This document shows, piece by piece, positions 33,622 to 42,913 of a stretch of 64,000 bases of DNA (the stretch's first letter is position 1; the number at the start of each line of letters is the position of its first letter). The DNA is taken from the NCBI GenBank assembly GCA_030442035.1, contig JAUJEA010000003.1:372001-436000 (forward strand), given 5' to 3'. The position numbers and the translations under genes were made by a program. The stretch comes from Splendidivirga corallicola. GTDB taxonomy: Bacteria; Bacteroidota; Bacteroidia; Cytophagales; Cyclobacteriaceae. The notes beneath the pieces were generated by a model. It did not search any database and had not been told where the DNA came from. It saw only the letters and a program-made list of their open reading frames with translations.

Positions 33622-34986
33622 ATGAAAAAATTTATTTTGTTATTGTGTTTAACTCCTCTGCTCATTTTTTCCTGCAAGGAAGAGTTCGATCAACCGATCA
33701 CAACTGATGCTGAACTAGACCTCAATGATGAAAACAGAGCAAGAAAGCAACGAAGAAAAAGATTTGTTGAATTCACGGTAAGAATCGAGAATATCAATAC
33801 ACCTCACAGATTTTTTGCAAGCGGTGGATTTGGTACTGCTCCTGCTTTTCCAGGTGAAGATTACACATTTTCATTCAATGCGGGTCCCGGGACAAAACTT
33901 TCATTTGCTACTATGCTAGTACAGTCAAATGATTTGTTTTTTGGCCCGGGTGAAGCGGGCATTGCTCTTTACGACGCCAGTAATAATCCGATCAGTGGAG
34001 ATGTAACTGATCAAGTTGACTTATGGGATGCGGGAACAGAAGTAAATGAAGAACCTGGCACAGGGCCCAACCAGGCACCCAGACAGTCAGGCCCAAATAC
34101 GGGAGTGGATGAAAATGGGACCGTTGAGTTGATCGAAAATGTCAATGACGGATTTACTCATCCTACTGTAGAAGAAAGTATTCAGGTAATCATCGAATCA
34201 AACTTTGGTTCACCAACTGGTTTCAGAGTGACCATAAAAAATATTTCTGCCGGATCATCACTTCCTTCTCCACTGGCACCGGGTAACTTTGTTATACACA
34301 CTACAGATGCTCCACTTTTTACTGTAGGAGAAGCTGATAGAGGTGTAGGACTAGAGGAACTTGCAGAAGATGGTAATAATGCACCATTAACATCCTATCT
34401 TGCCGACAATACCGGCTTAGTTACACCATTTGCTCCCGGAACCTGGGCAGCACACAGACCTTATGCCACACCTTTTTTCATCGTTGGACAACCTGATTTG
34501 GGTTTCGGTCTTGAAGCACTTGCAGAAGATGGTGATCCAGGTCCACATGCTGCAAGTCTGGCAACTATGAGAACTGTGGAATTTAGTGGTGTTTTTAATA
34601 CGCCTGATGGTGCATCGGCTCCAGCTCCAATTTTCCCCGGGGAGGCGTATGAATTTACAATCCAGGGTAAGCCAGGTGCCAACTTAAGTTTTGCTACGAT
34701 GTTGGTACAATCAAATGATTTATTTGTTGGTCCCGGAGAGAATGGGATTCCATTATTTGATAGATATAGAAGACCGTTGAGCGGTGATATCACAGATTTA
34801 CTGGATCTTTGGGATGCAGGTACGGAAGTAAATGAATTCCCGGGAGCCGGTCTTAACCAGGCTCCAAGACAATCAGGTCCAAATGTGGGCGAAGATGAAA
34901 ATGGTCCTGTAGTAATTGTAAGAGATCAATTTGAATATCCTGAACTGTCTGATATAATCAGGGTGACTATAACACCAAATTTCTGA
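33622..34986 (+). CDS. lipoprotein with two spondin-type (Spondin_N) cores
   Basis: 454 residues from the ATG at 33622, which opens a lipoprotein signal (LLIFSC). Two copies of a spondin N-terminal core (~45-200 and ~315-454) share long near-identical runs such as FATMLVQSNDLF, GPGE.GI, DLWDAGTEVNE and NQAPRQSGPN. Between them are two copies of a ~45-residue tail (FTVGEADRGVGLEELAEDG and FIVGQPDLGFGLEALAEDG). The order is core-tail-tail-core. In animals this domain mediates matrix adhesion; here a surface role is inferred. The internal duplication looks recent. Confidence 0.85.
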   Translation: MKKFILLLCLTPLLIFSCKEEFDQPITTDAELDLNDENRARKQRRKRFVEFTVRIENINTPHRFFASGGFGTAPAFPGEDYTFSFNAGPGTKLSFATMLVQSNDLFFGPGEAGIALYDASNNPISGDVTDQVDLWDAGTEVNEEPGTGPNQAPRQSGPNTGVDENGTVELIENVNDGFTHPTVEESIQVIIESNFGSPTGFRVTIKNISAGSSLPSPLAPGNFVIHTTDAPLFTVGEADRGVGLEELAEDGNNAPLTSYLADNTGLVTPFAPGTWAAHRPYATPFFIVGQPDLGFGLEALAEDGDPGPHAASLATMRTVEFSGVFNTPDGASAPAPIFPGEAYEFTIQGKPGANLSFATMLVQSNDLFVGPGENGIPLFDRYRRPLSGDITDLLDLWDAGTEVNEFPGAGLNQAPRQSGPNVGEDENGPVVIVRDQFEYPELSDIIRVTITPNF

Positions 34987-35056
34987 TTTATCAAATAAGA
35001 CAGAGCTCCCGGAGCCGGTATCCTTGTACCGGTTCCATGGGGGTAGAACCTAAAAA

Positions 35057-35084
35057 GTGTTGAAGTGTTTGAGTGTTGCAGTTG
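35057..35084. repeat. dispersed ~28-nt repeat, copy 1
   Basis: GTGTTGAAGTGTTTGAGTGTT... matches 52155-52182 at most positions in the same orientation. The spacer also carries a hairpin (GGAGCCGGTA/TACCGGTTCC, 35011-35036) that may end the spondin gene. Confidence 0.35.
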
Positions 35085-35181
35085 ACAAGTTTTAGGAGTG
35101 TTCCGCTTAAAGGTTTTTTAGCTGGATTATTTCAACACAAAAACACCTCGATTCCTCAATCTCAATGTTTATAATATTTTT

Positions 35182-35799
35182 TTAATCAATGACTACCCGC
35201 TTATCCGGGCTGTGCAAAAAATCAAACATTAATTCTATTTGTGATTGTATGTTTCGATCTTTCGACAACTCCGGCAAGTCTTCGAGTGAGAAAAAATCAA
35301 CATCCAAAGTTTCAATCCCAGTTGTGCTTTCACCTCCGATTATTTCACAAAGGATAAAGATCTTATAAACATAAAATGGCTGAGGTGGGTGAGGATGACA
35401 TTTTTTATCCAAAATAGCTAAAACCCTTTCCGCCTTAACTTCTAATCCTGCCTCTTCTTTTACCTCCTTTACAGCTACTTCGCTGGGTGTATACCCTACA
35501 TCGGCCCAACCACCTGGTAATGCCCAACAACCATCGATCTTTTCTTTAACCATGAGGATTTTGCGGTCCTTAAATACTACTGCCCTTACATCCACCATTG
35601 GTGTTTGATAACCGGTTTGATTAGCAAAAAGCTCTTTGATCAAAGGAATTTCGGCATGGGAGAACTCATGCATCAACTCAACACTTATGCTTCTTAACTC
35701 CTCATATCGTTCTCTATCAAATTCACCTTCCGTATAAGTCAATCCATTTTGCGCAAGTGCCTGAATTCTCTTGGCAAGCTCCAAACATTTATAGTTCAT
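35182..35799 (-). CDS. NUDIX hydrolase with N-terminal helical domain
   Basis: 205 residues. The first ~65 residues match the N-terminal domain of ADP-ribose/sugar-nucleotide NUDIX proteins. The NUDIX box is GGWADVGYTPSEVAVKEVKEEAGL, keeping the metal-binding EE; the Arg of REUxEE is Lys. It hydrolyses a nucleoside-diphosphate derivative, substrate unknown. It starts 5 bp after the SemiSWEET gene ends. Confidence 0.88.
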   Translation of the reverse strand: MNYKCLELAKRIQALAQNGLTYTEGEFDRERYEELRSISVELMHEFSHAEIPLIKELFANQTGYQTPMVDVRAVVFKDRKILMVKEKIDGCWALPGGWADVGYTPSEVAVKEVKEEAGLEVKAERVLAILDKKCHPHPPQPFYVYKIFILCEIIGGESTTGIETLDVDFFSLEDLPELSKDRNIQSQIELMFDFLHSPDKRVVID

Positions 35800-35804
35800 C
35801 TAAT

Positions 35805-36068
35805 TCACTGATTTTTATATTTGAATTTAAAAAAGATCATCATGATAACCAGAACTAGGGTTACAATATTGGCAATGATGATGGGTTTATCATAAGTAAG
35901 AATACCATAAATCAGCCATAGCAACACCCCAGTGGTAAAAAGTGAAAACATCCCAAGCGATACATCCTTTGCTGATTTTGATCTATAGGTTTTCACAACT
36001 TGGGGAACAAATGCAATAGTTGTGCAGGTTGCTGCAACAAACCCGATTATCTCATTAAATTCAAACAT
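35805..36068 (-). CDS. SemiSWEET sugar transporter
   Basis: 87 residues, the usual length. Three transmembrane helices with the PQ motif in the first (TTIAFVPQVVKTYRSKSAKDVSL) and the W/N-bearing second and third (GVLLWLIYGILTYDKPIIIANIVTLVLV). It acts as a homodimer to move small sugars across the inner membrane. It is probably co-transcribed with the NUDIX gene. Confidence 0.92.
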   Translation of the reverse strand: MFEFNEIIGFVAATCTTIAFVPQVVKTYRSKSAKDVSLGMFSLFTTGVLLWLIYGILTYDKPIIIANIVTLVLVIMMIFFKFKYKNQ

Positions 36069-36285
36069 ATCGTTGTCTTTCTTGTATGGTGAATGATAGC
36101 GTCTGGTATCGATGTGTAAATGACGTGATAGTACTCATTTTTTCAAAATAAATTTTCTACACTTATTTCCTCCAAAAGGATTATCTGAAACGATTCTTAC
36201 TCTTCCGAAAAGCAATAAGATTCCATGGCCGGAGGATGTTGATGTTCATTTTATCAAATAAATTGGTCTTTGTTTGATATCTCAA

Positions 36286-36293
36286 TAAATTTG
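36286..36293 (+). promoter_or_regulatory. ABC exporter -7 box TAAATTTG
   Basis: An exact TAnnTTTG match with a TTG about 20 bp upstream (36263), 21 bp before the ATG at 36315. Confidence 0.55.
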
Positions 36294-36314
36294 CGATTCT
36301 CTTAGCAGAAAAAT

Positions 36315-38123
36315 ATGGCAAAAAGACGATCTAGGGCACCTCTGTCGGATTCGGAAAAGAGACCTCTCAATAAAAAAAATTTCAAAAAGCTTAGCAACAT
36401 ATTTCAATATATGTTGCCCTATAAATATACTTTCGCATTGGGTATGCTCTGCCTCTTTCTTGGCAGCGCTACTTTGCTTGCTTTTCCATTTTTAACAGGC
36501 AAATTGGTGGATGCCGCATTGGGTGAATCAGATTGGATCTCCGACAGCATCGATGAAATTACCCTAATGTTGGTAGGCGTGCTAGTCGCTCAAAGTGTAT
36601 TTTCATTTTTGAGGGTTTATCTATTCGCACAGGTGAGCGAGCGAGGTATTGCAGATATCAGAAGCGCCTTGTTTGGAAAGCTGATGACACTCACCATTCC
36701 ATTCTTCGATAATCGAAGGACCGGAGAATTGATCAGTCGAATCACCTCCGATGTCTCTTTGTTACAAGATACTTTCTCCATCACACTGGCAGAATTTATA
36801 CGTCAACTGATTACGTTATTAGGAGGCATTGTTTTTATCTTTTATTCCGCCCCAAAATTGAGTGTTTTCATGTTAGCAACATTTCCTGTGGTCATACTGT
36901 TAGCCATGATCTTTGGTAAGTATATCAGAAAAATGTCAAAGAAAACACAGGACAAACTGGCTGATACCAACATTATCGTTGAAGAAACCCTGCAGTCCAT
37001 TCATATAGTCAAGGCATTTACCAGTGAATTTATGGAGGTAGCGCGTTATGGCAAATCATTAAGTGAAGTGGTCAAAATTGCGCTTAAGACTGCTTCTTTC
37101 AGAGGAGCATTCATCGCCTTCATCATTGTAGCCTTGTTTGGAGGCATTGTGGCCGTGATGTGGAAGGGTGCCAACCTGGTTCAGGATGGAACTATGAGTG
37201 TAGGTGATTTATTATCTTTTGTATTTTTCACCACCTTTATTGGCGGTTCAATTGCCGGATTGGGAAGTATTTACGGACAAATTCAAAGGTCAATAGGCGC
37301 TTCTGAAAGAATTTTGGAGGTTATTCAAGAAGAGCCTGAAATTGAACTGGCACAGGATCTTCCGGAAAAAGCCTCCATCAACGGGGCAATAAGGTTTAAA
37401 GAAGTAGCTTTTTCCTATCCTACGCGGCGAGATGTCCAGGTACTGCGAAATGTGAATTTTAAAGTTGAACCCGGTGAAAAGGTGGCCCTTGTCGGTCATA
37501 GTGGCGCTGGAAAATCTACTATCATTCAATTACTTACTCGATTTTATAATATCGATCATGGTGAAATAACGGTTGACGACAGAAATATCAATGATTATGA
37601 CTTGCATGCATACAGACAAAATATTGGTATGGTTCCACAGGAGGTAATTCTTTTCGGTGGTACTATTAGGGAAAACATTGCCTATGGAAAACAAGGAGCT
37701 ACAGAGGAGGAGATCATAGAAGCTGCCACCAGAGCCAATGCCATGCAATTTATAGAGACCTTTCCCGATGGATTAAATACAATTGTGGGGGAAAGAGGCA
37801 TGAAACTATCGGGGGGTCAGAAACAACGAATTGCTATAGCAAGGGCTATTTTAAAAGACCCAACCATCTTGATTCTTGATGAAGCAACAAGTTCACTGGA
37901 TGCCGAGTCTGAACATTACGTTCAAAACGCACTGGATGAGCTTATGAAAAACAGAACTACCATCATCATTGCACATCGCTTGGCTACGATCCGGAAGGTG
38001 GATAAAATTTATGTCATCAATAATGGAGAAATCATTGAGTCAGGATCCCATGATGAGCTATCTGCGGTTGAGGATGGTGTTTATAACAATCTGGTGAAGT
38101 TGCAATTTCACGATATTTCATAA
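36315..38123 (+). CDS. ABC exporter, fused permease and ATPase (MsbA-like)
   Basis: 602 residues. Six transmembrane helices (~38-325) form the exporter domain. The ATPase domain (~355-600) has Walker A GHSGAGKST, Q-loop MVPQEV, signature LSGGQKQRIAIARA, Walker B ILILDEATSS and H-loop IIAHRLAT. It works as a homodimer. The family includes lipid A and drug exporters, so the substrate is uncertain. The DJ-1 gene follows after 17 bp. Confidence 0.92.
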   Translation: MAKRRSRAPLSDSEKRPLNKKNFKKLSNIFQYMLPYKYTFALGMLCLFLGSATLLAFPFLTGKLVDAALGESDWISDSIDEITLMLVGVLVAQSVFSFLRVYLFAQVSERGIADIRSALFGKLMTLTIPFFDNRRTGELISRITSDVSLLQDTFSITLAEFIRQLITLLGGIVFIFYSAPKLSVFMLATFPVVILLAMIFGKYIRKMSKKTQDKLADTNIIVEETLQSIHIVKAFTSEFMEVARYGKSLSEVVKIALKTASFRGAFIAFIIVALFGGIVAVMWKGANLVQDGTMSVGDLLSFVFFTTFIGGSIAGLGSIYGQIQRSIGASERILEVIQEEPEIELAQDLPEKASINGAIRFKEVAFSYPTRRDVQVLRNVNFKVEPGEKVALVGHSGAGKSTIIQLLTRFYNIDHGEITVDDRNINDYDLHAYRQNIGMVPQEVILFGGTIRENIAYGKQGATEEEIIEAATRANAMQFIETFPDGLNTIVGERGMKLSGGQKQRIAIARAILKDPTILILDEATSSLDAESEHYVQNALDELMKNRTTIIIAHRLATIRKVDKIYVINNGEIIESGSHDELSAVEDGVYNNLVKLQFHDIS

Positions 38124-38140
38124 ATCCAAATCCATCAATT

Positions 38141-38899
38141 ATGAAGCCTTCTTTATTTTTTTATTGTCTTGTGAGCCTGATACTAGGCTTCTTTGTTAAT
38201 TGCCAGTCTCCTAAACAAGATCAGAACGAAACCATTAGCACAGATACACCACCATTGCCTGAAGTGGAAAAACCTGACCGGATCTGGAATGTGGGTTTTG
38301 TAACCATTGATGGCGTATTCAATTCGGAACTCATTGCTCCCTTTGACATATTGCATCATACTGTTTTTCACACTGAATATGGCATGAAGGTATTCGTTGT
38401 CTCGCCTACGGAAGAAACAATCACAACTTATGAAGGCATTCGCATTATACCTGATTTTAGTTTTGATTCCGATTCTCTACCCGAGTTCGATGTATTGATT
38501 GTTCCCAGCGCTGTAAATAATTTGGATACCGATCTGGAAAATAAGGACCTGATTGAATTCGTCAGTGAAAAGGGGCAAAAGGCAAAATATGTTATGTCAC
38601 TTTGTGATGGCGCATTTGTATTAGCTAAAGCCGGACTAGTAGATGGTAAAGAATCAACTACTTTTCCAGGAGATATAGAGGCTTATAAAAAAATGTTTCC
38701 GGAGCTAAAAGTACATGAAGGGTATAGCTTTGTCCATCATGATAATCTGATCACGTCAGCAGGCGGTGCTAAATCCTACGATGCCGCTATGTATCTAGTG
38801 GAATTGCTTTACGGGGAAAAGACTGTTAAAGGTATTGGAAGAGGGATGGTGATTGATTGGGACAGGAGCAAAATCGATCATTATATTGTACAGGATTAA
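38141..38899 (+). CDS. exported DJ-1/PfpI-family protein
   Basis: 252 residues. An N-terminal signal ends at FFVNC, a possible lipobox. The class I glutamine-amidotransferase-like fold shows VGFVTIDGVFNSELIAPFDIL, VLIVPS and the nucleophile elbow SLCDGAFVLAKAGLVDGKESTTFP with the conserved cysteine. Such proteins can be chaperones, deglycases or hydrolases; an exported form is less usual. It follows the ABC exporter closely, perhaps in one operon. Confidence 0.85.
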   Translation: MKPSLFFYCLVSLILGFFVNCQSPKQDQNETISTDTPPLPEVEKPDRIWNVGFVTIDGVFNSELIAPFDILHHTVFHTEYGMKVFVVSPTEETITTYEGIRIIPDFSFDSDSLPEFDVLIVPSAVNNLDTDLENKDLIEFVSEKGQKAKYVMSLCDGAFVLAKAGLVDGKESTTFPGDIEAYKKMFPELKVHEGYSFVHHDNLITSAGGAKSYDAAMYLVELLYGEKTVKGIGRGMVIDWDRSKIDHYIVQD

Positions 38900-38910
38900 A
38901 TGAGAATTAG

Positions 38911-38961
38911 AAATTACGAATTACGAATATATGGCACAGCATATTTCGTAATTCGTAATTT
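38911..38961. repeat. long AT-rich inverted repeat between convergent genes
   Basis: AAATTACGAATTACGAA (38911-38927) pairs with TTCGTAATTCGTAATTT (38945-38961), extended on the inside by TAT/ATA. It can end transcription from both sides. The unit ATTACGA is itself repeated, which suggests a repeat family rather than a plain terminator. Confidence 0.6.
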
Positions 38962-38973
38962 GAAATTCGTCAT

Positions 38974-41214
38974 TTATTTACCTGATTTCTCCTTGAACTT
39001 GTCGAAGCGTGACTTTACTTCTTTTTTAGGAAAAACATTGTCTTCCACATTAGTGTCTGCGGTTTCGAAGTGAGGATCCATGACAATATTTACCACTTCT
39101 TTGTCTTTGGCAAATACCTTTTTAGTCTCTTGCTCATTCATTCTCCATATCTCAGCCGGTATCTTTTCAATTTCCTTGGTTCCGTCTTTGTATTCCCACT
39201 CCAGGATAATCGGCATGACTAAACCGCCATTGTTTTTGAAGGTGATTTCATAGAAATTCTTATCGGCAAATTTTTGCCTGATAGCTGCATCATCTACCCG
39301 GTTTTTGTATTCACCGTAGAATCTGGGATCCGTATCGGTTAAAACGATCTCCTCAAAACCATTGCTGAAATCCGTATTTGTCTCGTTTTCCGCTCCGGAT
39401 TGAGCATCGCTTCCTCCTATTTTAGTACTCTTTACATTTTTCTCAAGCCCAGGTTTTTCATTTTTCAATTTAAACCATTTTACATTGTCAATAGCCATAT
39501 CAACATTGTCCGTACTATAGAACCAGCCCTTCCAGAACCAATCCAGATCAACAGCTGATGCATCTTCCATCGTTCTAAACAAATCCGCCGGCGTGGGGTG
39601 CTTGAATGCCCATCTTCTCGCATACTCCTTAAAAGCATAATCAAAGAGTTCCGGACCCATGATGGTTTCTCTGAGGATATTTAAAGCGGTTGCAGGTTTG
39701 GCATAGGCATTATTACCAAACTGAACGATCTGTTCAGAGTTGGTCATAATTGGCCTGATGAATTTTTTGTCTCCTTTCATATAAGGAACAATGTTCGCAG
39801 CACTTCCTCTTCTCGAAGGGAAATTTTCATACTGTTCCTGCTCGGTTCTGTATTGGACAAAAGTATTCAATCCTTCATCCATCCAGGTCCATTGCCTTTC
39901 ATCAGAATTAATGATCATTGGGAAGAAGTTGTGCCCTACTTCATGAATAATCACGCCTATCATACGATACTTGGTGTTGTCTGAATAAGTACCGTCCTCT
40001 CTTGGTCGCCCAAAATTGAAACAGATCATGGGATATTCCATACCAATAGAAGCAGCATGAACAGAAATAGCCACCGGGTATGGGTAATCAATCGTATACT
40101 TGGAATAGGTAATCAGGGCTTTTCTCACCGCATGAGTTGATTCTTTTTCCCATAATGGATTGCCTTCCTTCGGATAGAAAGACATAGCCAAAGGTTTTTT
40201 ACCTGCTATATCAACCGCCATAGCATCCCAGATATATTTTCTTGAAGTAGCAAAAGCAAAATCTCTTACATCATCCGCGTGAAATTCCCAGGTGCTTTTT
40301 TTCCTGTAATTCGGAGACGCTTCTTTTTGTTCAGCCTCTGCTTGTGATACAATGATCACTGGCTCATCAAATGCTTTTTTGGCTTCTTCAAATCTCTTCA
40401 ACTCCTCACTTGTCAATACCTCTTTAGGGTTTTGCAATACCCCTGTAGAAGCAACAATGTGATCCGCAGGCACAGTTATCTTTACCTTATAATCACCAAA
40501 AGGAAGTGCAAACTCACCACGGCCTAAAAATTGTTTGTTCTGCCAACCATTAACATCATCGTAAACAGCCATTCTTGGAAACCATTGAGCAATCGTATAG
40601 GAATAGTTGCCATCCTTTGGGAAAAATTCATAACCAGAACGACCACCCACCAACATTCTGTCATTGATATTGTAAGACCAATCAATCGAAAAAGAATACT
40701 TTTGGCCAGGTGCCAAAGGTCTGGGTATATCCACACGCATCATGGTTTGATTGATACGATGAGGTAAATCTTTTCCATTGGTATCTTTAACCGAAGCAAT
40801 TTTATATCCTCCCTCGTAATCAGTATCACCTAGTCCTGATTGAAAAAATTTGGCAGGTATTGAATCCCTTGAAATACTCCCGGCTCTAATCTTAGGTGTA
40901 TCGGAATCCTTGGCACGCATGTTCTGATCCAATTGTACCCATAAATAGCGCAACGTTTCGGGAGAGTTATTGTGATAGGTAATCGTCTCGGAACCGGTGA
41001 TCGTTTGTTTTTCATCATCCAGTTCCACTTCAATGATATAATCAGCTTGTTGCTGCCAATAATCCTTGCCGGGGGCTCCCGATCCGGTTCTGAAACTGTT
41101 AGGGGTTGGCAAGTCGGTACCAAGCTGTTCAAATTTCCCCTCATGCTCTTTCTCTTGAGAAAAGCCGGTTAGGCCTATGGAGAAAGCAATCAATAATACA
41201 TAGAATCTCTTCAT
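38974..41214 (-). CDS. exported M1-family metallopeptidase
   Basis: 746 residues. Signal peptide at 1-19 (ends LTGFSQ). The M1 features are IGMEYPMICFNFG in place of GAMEN, the zinc motif HEVGHNFF (~424) and the third ligand Glu in WMDEGLNTFVQY. It is an aminopeptidase-type enzyme acting outside the cytoplasm. It follows a HupE/UreJ-like membrane gene after 14 bp on the same strand, so the two are probably one operon. Confidence 0.93.
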   Translation of the reverse strand: MKRFYVLLIAFSIGLTGFSQEKEHEGKFEQLGTDLPTPNSFRTGSGAPGKDYWQQQADYIIEVELDDEKQTITGSETITYHNNSPETLRYLWVQLDQNMRAKDSDTPKIRAGSISRDSIPAKFFQSGLGDTDYEGGYKIASVKDTNGKDLPHRINQTMMRVDIPRPLAPGQKYSFSIDWSYNINDRMLVGGRSGYEFFPKDGNYSYTIAQWFPRMAVYDDVNGWQNKQFLGRGEFALPFGDYKVKITVPADHIVASTGVLQNPKEVLTSEELKRFEEAKKAFDEPVIIVSQAEAEQKEASPNYRKKSTWEFHADDVRDFAFATSRKYIWDAMAVDIAGKKPLAMSFYPKEGNPLWEKESTHAVRKALITYSKYTIDYPYPVAISVHAASIGMEYPMICFNFGRPREDGTYSDNTKYRMIGVIIHEVGHNFFPMIINSDERQWTWMDEGLNTFVQYRTEQEQYENFPSRRGSAANIVPYMKGDKKFIRPIMTNSEQIVQFGNNAYAKPATALNILRETIMGPELFDYAFKEYARRWAFKHPTPADLFRTMEDASAVDLDWFWKGWFYSTDNVDMAIDNVKWFKLKNEKPGLEKNVKSTKIGGSDAQSGAENETNTDFSNGFEEIVLTDTDPRFYGEYKNRVDDAAIRQKFADKNFYEITFKNNGGLVMPIILEWEYKDGTKEIEKIPAEIWRMNEQETKKVFAKDKEVVNIVMDPHFETADTNVEDNVFPKKEVKSRFDKFKEKSGK

Positions 41215-41228
41215 AATAGTTAACGGGT

Positions 41229-41813
41229 TTACCAGAATATTCGCTCAATCATTAACATAACGGCTATTCCCATAATAGCCGAGGATAAGATCAAGTTCCA
41301 TTCTCTTCTGTTTACGTTTAGTATGTGAATGACTATAAATGAAAGGGTCATTGAAACGATCACAATTACAATCTGACCGAGTTCAATGCCCAGATTAAAG
41401 GCTAATAATTGATTAACAACGGAAAAATTTTTCCCCAAAAGGCTCCTGAATCCACTTGAAAATCCGAGTCCGTGAATTAAGCCAAAAAGCACTGCATAGG
41501 TATAATTAACCTGAGCTTTTGTTAGATGCACCAAAGCACCCTTTTTCAATATATTGGACAGTGCTGTTACAAATAACGTGGCTGCGATAAAGAATTCTGT
41601 GATATTTCTGTCAACCCTGATCACCTCAAAAGATGCGAGTGCCAGGGTGATTGAGTGACCGATCGTAAAGGCAGTCACGAGAATTAATACCTTTTTCCAA
41701 TCCTTGGAAGCATAAATACTACAAAGCGCTACAACGAACAGAATGTGATCGTAACCCTCAATTGTTAATATGTGTCCTATGCCTTCATTAAAGTACAGTG
41801 TGAATTCTGACAT
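41229..41813 (-). CDS. HupE/UreJ-like membrane protein
   Basis: 194 residues, six to seven transmembrane helices. The start GIGHILTIEGYDHILFVVALC, the FTIGHSITLALAS helix and GLIHGLGFSSGFRSLLG carry the conserved His and Asp residues of the HupE/UreJ_2 family, thought to move nickel or another metal. No hydrogenase or urease is near. It is divergent from a DUF6702 gene and upstream of the M1 peptidase. Confidence 0.88.
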   Translation of the reverse strand: MSEFTLYFNEGIGHILTIEGYDHILFVVALCSIYASKDWKKVLILVTAFTIGHSITLALASFEVIRVDRNITEFFIAATLFVTALSNILKKGALVHLTKAQVNYTYAVLFGLIHGLGFSSGFRSLLGKNFSVVNQLLAFNLGIELGQIVIVIVSMTLSFIVIHILNVNRREWNLILSSAIMGIAVMLMIERIFW

Positions 41814-41866
41814 TGTATCGCTAATAAACTGGTATGCAACTTGCTATTTTTTGTAATATTAATGTA

Positions 41867-41874
41867 TAATTTTG
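41867..41874 (+). promoter_or_regulatory. DUF6702 -7 box TAATTTTG
   Basis: An exact TAnnTTTG match 24 bp upstream of the ATG at 41899. Confidence 0.5.
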
Positions 41875-41898
41875 AAAATATGTAAAAACGGTTTGTAA

Positions 41899-42387
41899 AT
41901 GCAACAATATTTAATTTGTGCGGTGTTTTTCTTTGGATCGATGGCAATTCACCCATTTCACGTGAGTGTTTGTGAGATAGAATTTGATCAAAAAACAGCC
42001 GCACTACAGATAACACAGCGGATCTTTCTGGATGATATAGAACTTGGGTTAAGAAAAACTTTTGGGAAAGACTTCGACATTATGGATGATCAAATAAAGC
42101 AAGAGGTGGAGGATATGTTGGAAAAATATCTTCAGGAACATCTAGTGCTAAAAGTCAATGATCAACCTGTCGACATAAATTATCTGGGACATGAAATGGA
42201 CAGGGAAGCCATTTGGTGCTACCTGGAAGTGCAGAATATCAAAGCAGTTCAAAAGGTCGAGGTAGAAAACACAATCCTGTTTGAAGAATTTGACGACCAG
42301 GCAAACCTGGTACACGTGGAATTTAATGACAACATCAAGAGCTTCAAATTAACACCCGAAAAAAGGATAGACTCCGTAGAGTTTTGA
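41899..42387 (+). CDS. exported DUF6702-family protein
   Basis: 162 residues. Short signal peptide (MQQYLICAVFFFGSMA). The mature start IHPFHVSVCEIEFDQKTAALQITQRIFLDDIE is the family hallmark, followed by DLxxHL-type (LQEHLVLKVNDQPV) and GHEMDREAIWCYLE segments. Function unknown. It is divergent from the HupE-like gene; the same three families (DUF6702, HupE/UreJ, M1 peptidase) are often neighbours in Bacteroidota, from memory, suggesting a joint role in metal or protein handling at the envelope. Confidence 0.85.
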   Translation: MQQYLICAVFFFGSMAIHPFHVSVCEIEFDQKTAALQITQRIFLDDIELGLRKTFGKDFDIMDDQIKQEVEDMLEKYLQEHLVLKVNDQPVDINYLGHEMDREAIWCYLEVQNIKAVQKVEVENTILFEEFDDQANLVHVEFNDNIKSFKLTPEKRIDSVEF

Positions 42388-42413
42388 TTCTGATCCTATG
42401 AGACTTTCTTTGA

Positions 42414-42830
42414 TTATGTCTCAAAAATCATTGCATGATCTTTGAATGCCTTAAACTCCAAAGCATTTCCACTTGGATCCAAAAAAAACATAGTAGCCTG
42501 TTCTCCCGGCTGACCTTCAAATCTTATATAAGGTTCAATGACAAACTCAATTCCTTCTTCTTTTAGTTTATCAGATAGTTCATGCCACTGATCCCATTCC
42601 AGAATTGCTCCGAAATGTCTTACCGGAACCTGATGACCATCAACGGCATTTGTATTGGCAGCTTTCAATTCTTCCGGTTTGAGGTGTGCAGAAAGTTGAT
42701 GTCCAAAAAAATTGAAATCTATCCACTTATCAGTAGAGCGACCTATCTTGCAACCTAATAAGTTTTGGTAAAATTCTCTGGTAATGTCAATGTCCTTTAC
42801 GGGAAAGGCCAGGTGAAAAGGTGTTTCCAT
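42414..42830 (-). CDS. VOC-family dioxygenase/glyoxalase-like protein
   Basis: 138 residues from the ATG at 42830. The frame extends to 42905, but the extra residues are not VOC-like and would overlap the patatin promoter. The fold pattern is complete: [33 protein letters not shown] and [12 protein letters not shown], giving the His-His-Glu metal site. Substrate unknown. Confidence 0.85.
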   Translation of the reverse strand: METPFHLAFPVKDIDITREFYQNLLGCKIGRSTDKWIDFNFFGHQLSAHLKPEELKAANTNAVDGHQVPVRHFGAILEWDQWHELSDKLKEEGIEFVIEPYIRFEGQPGEQATMFFLDPSGNALEFKAFKDHAMIFET

Positions 42831-42885
42831 ATCCAATAAAGATTGTTTAGATGAGGCTTCAATTGCTTTAACAAATGTAATTAAA

Positions 42886-42893
42886 TAATTTCG
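42886..42893 (+). promoter_or_regulatory. patatin gene -7 box TAATTTCG
   Basis: One change from TAnnTTTG, with a TTG 20 bp upstream (42863) and 20 bp before the ATG at 42914. Confidence 0.45.
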
Positions 42894-42913
42894 TAAAAAA
42901 CCCAAACATCAGA

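Noticed and set aside
42831-42905. Longer VOC protein start
   Set aside because: The added residues are not part of the fold and overlap the divergent patatin promoter.
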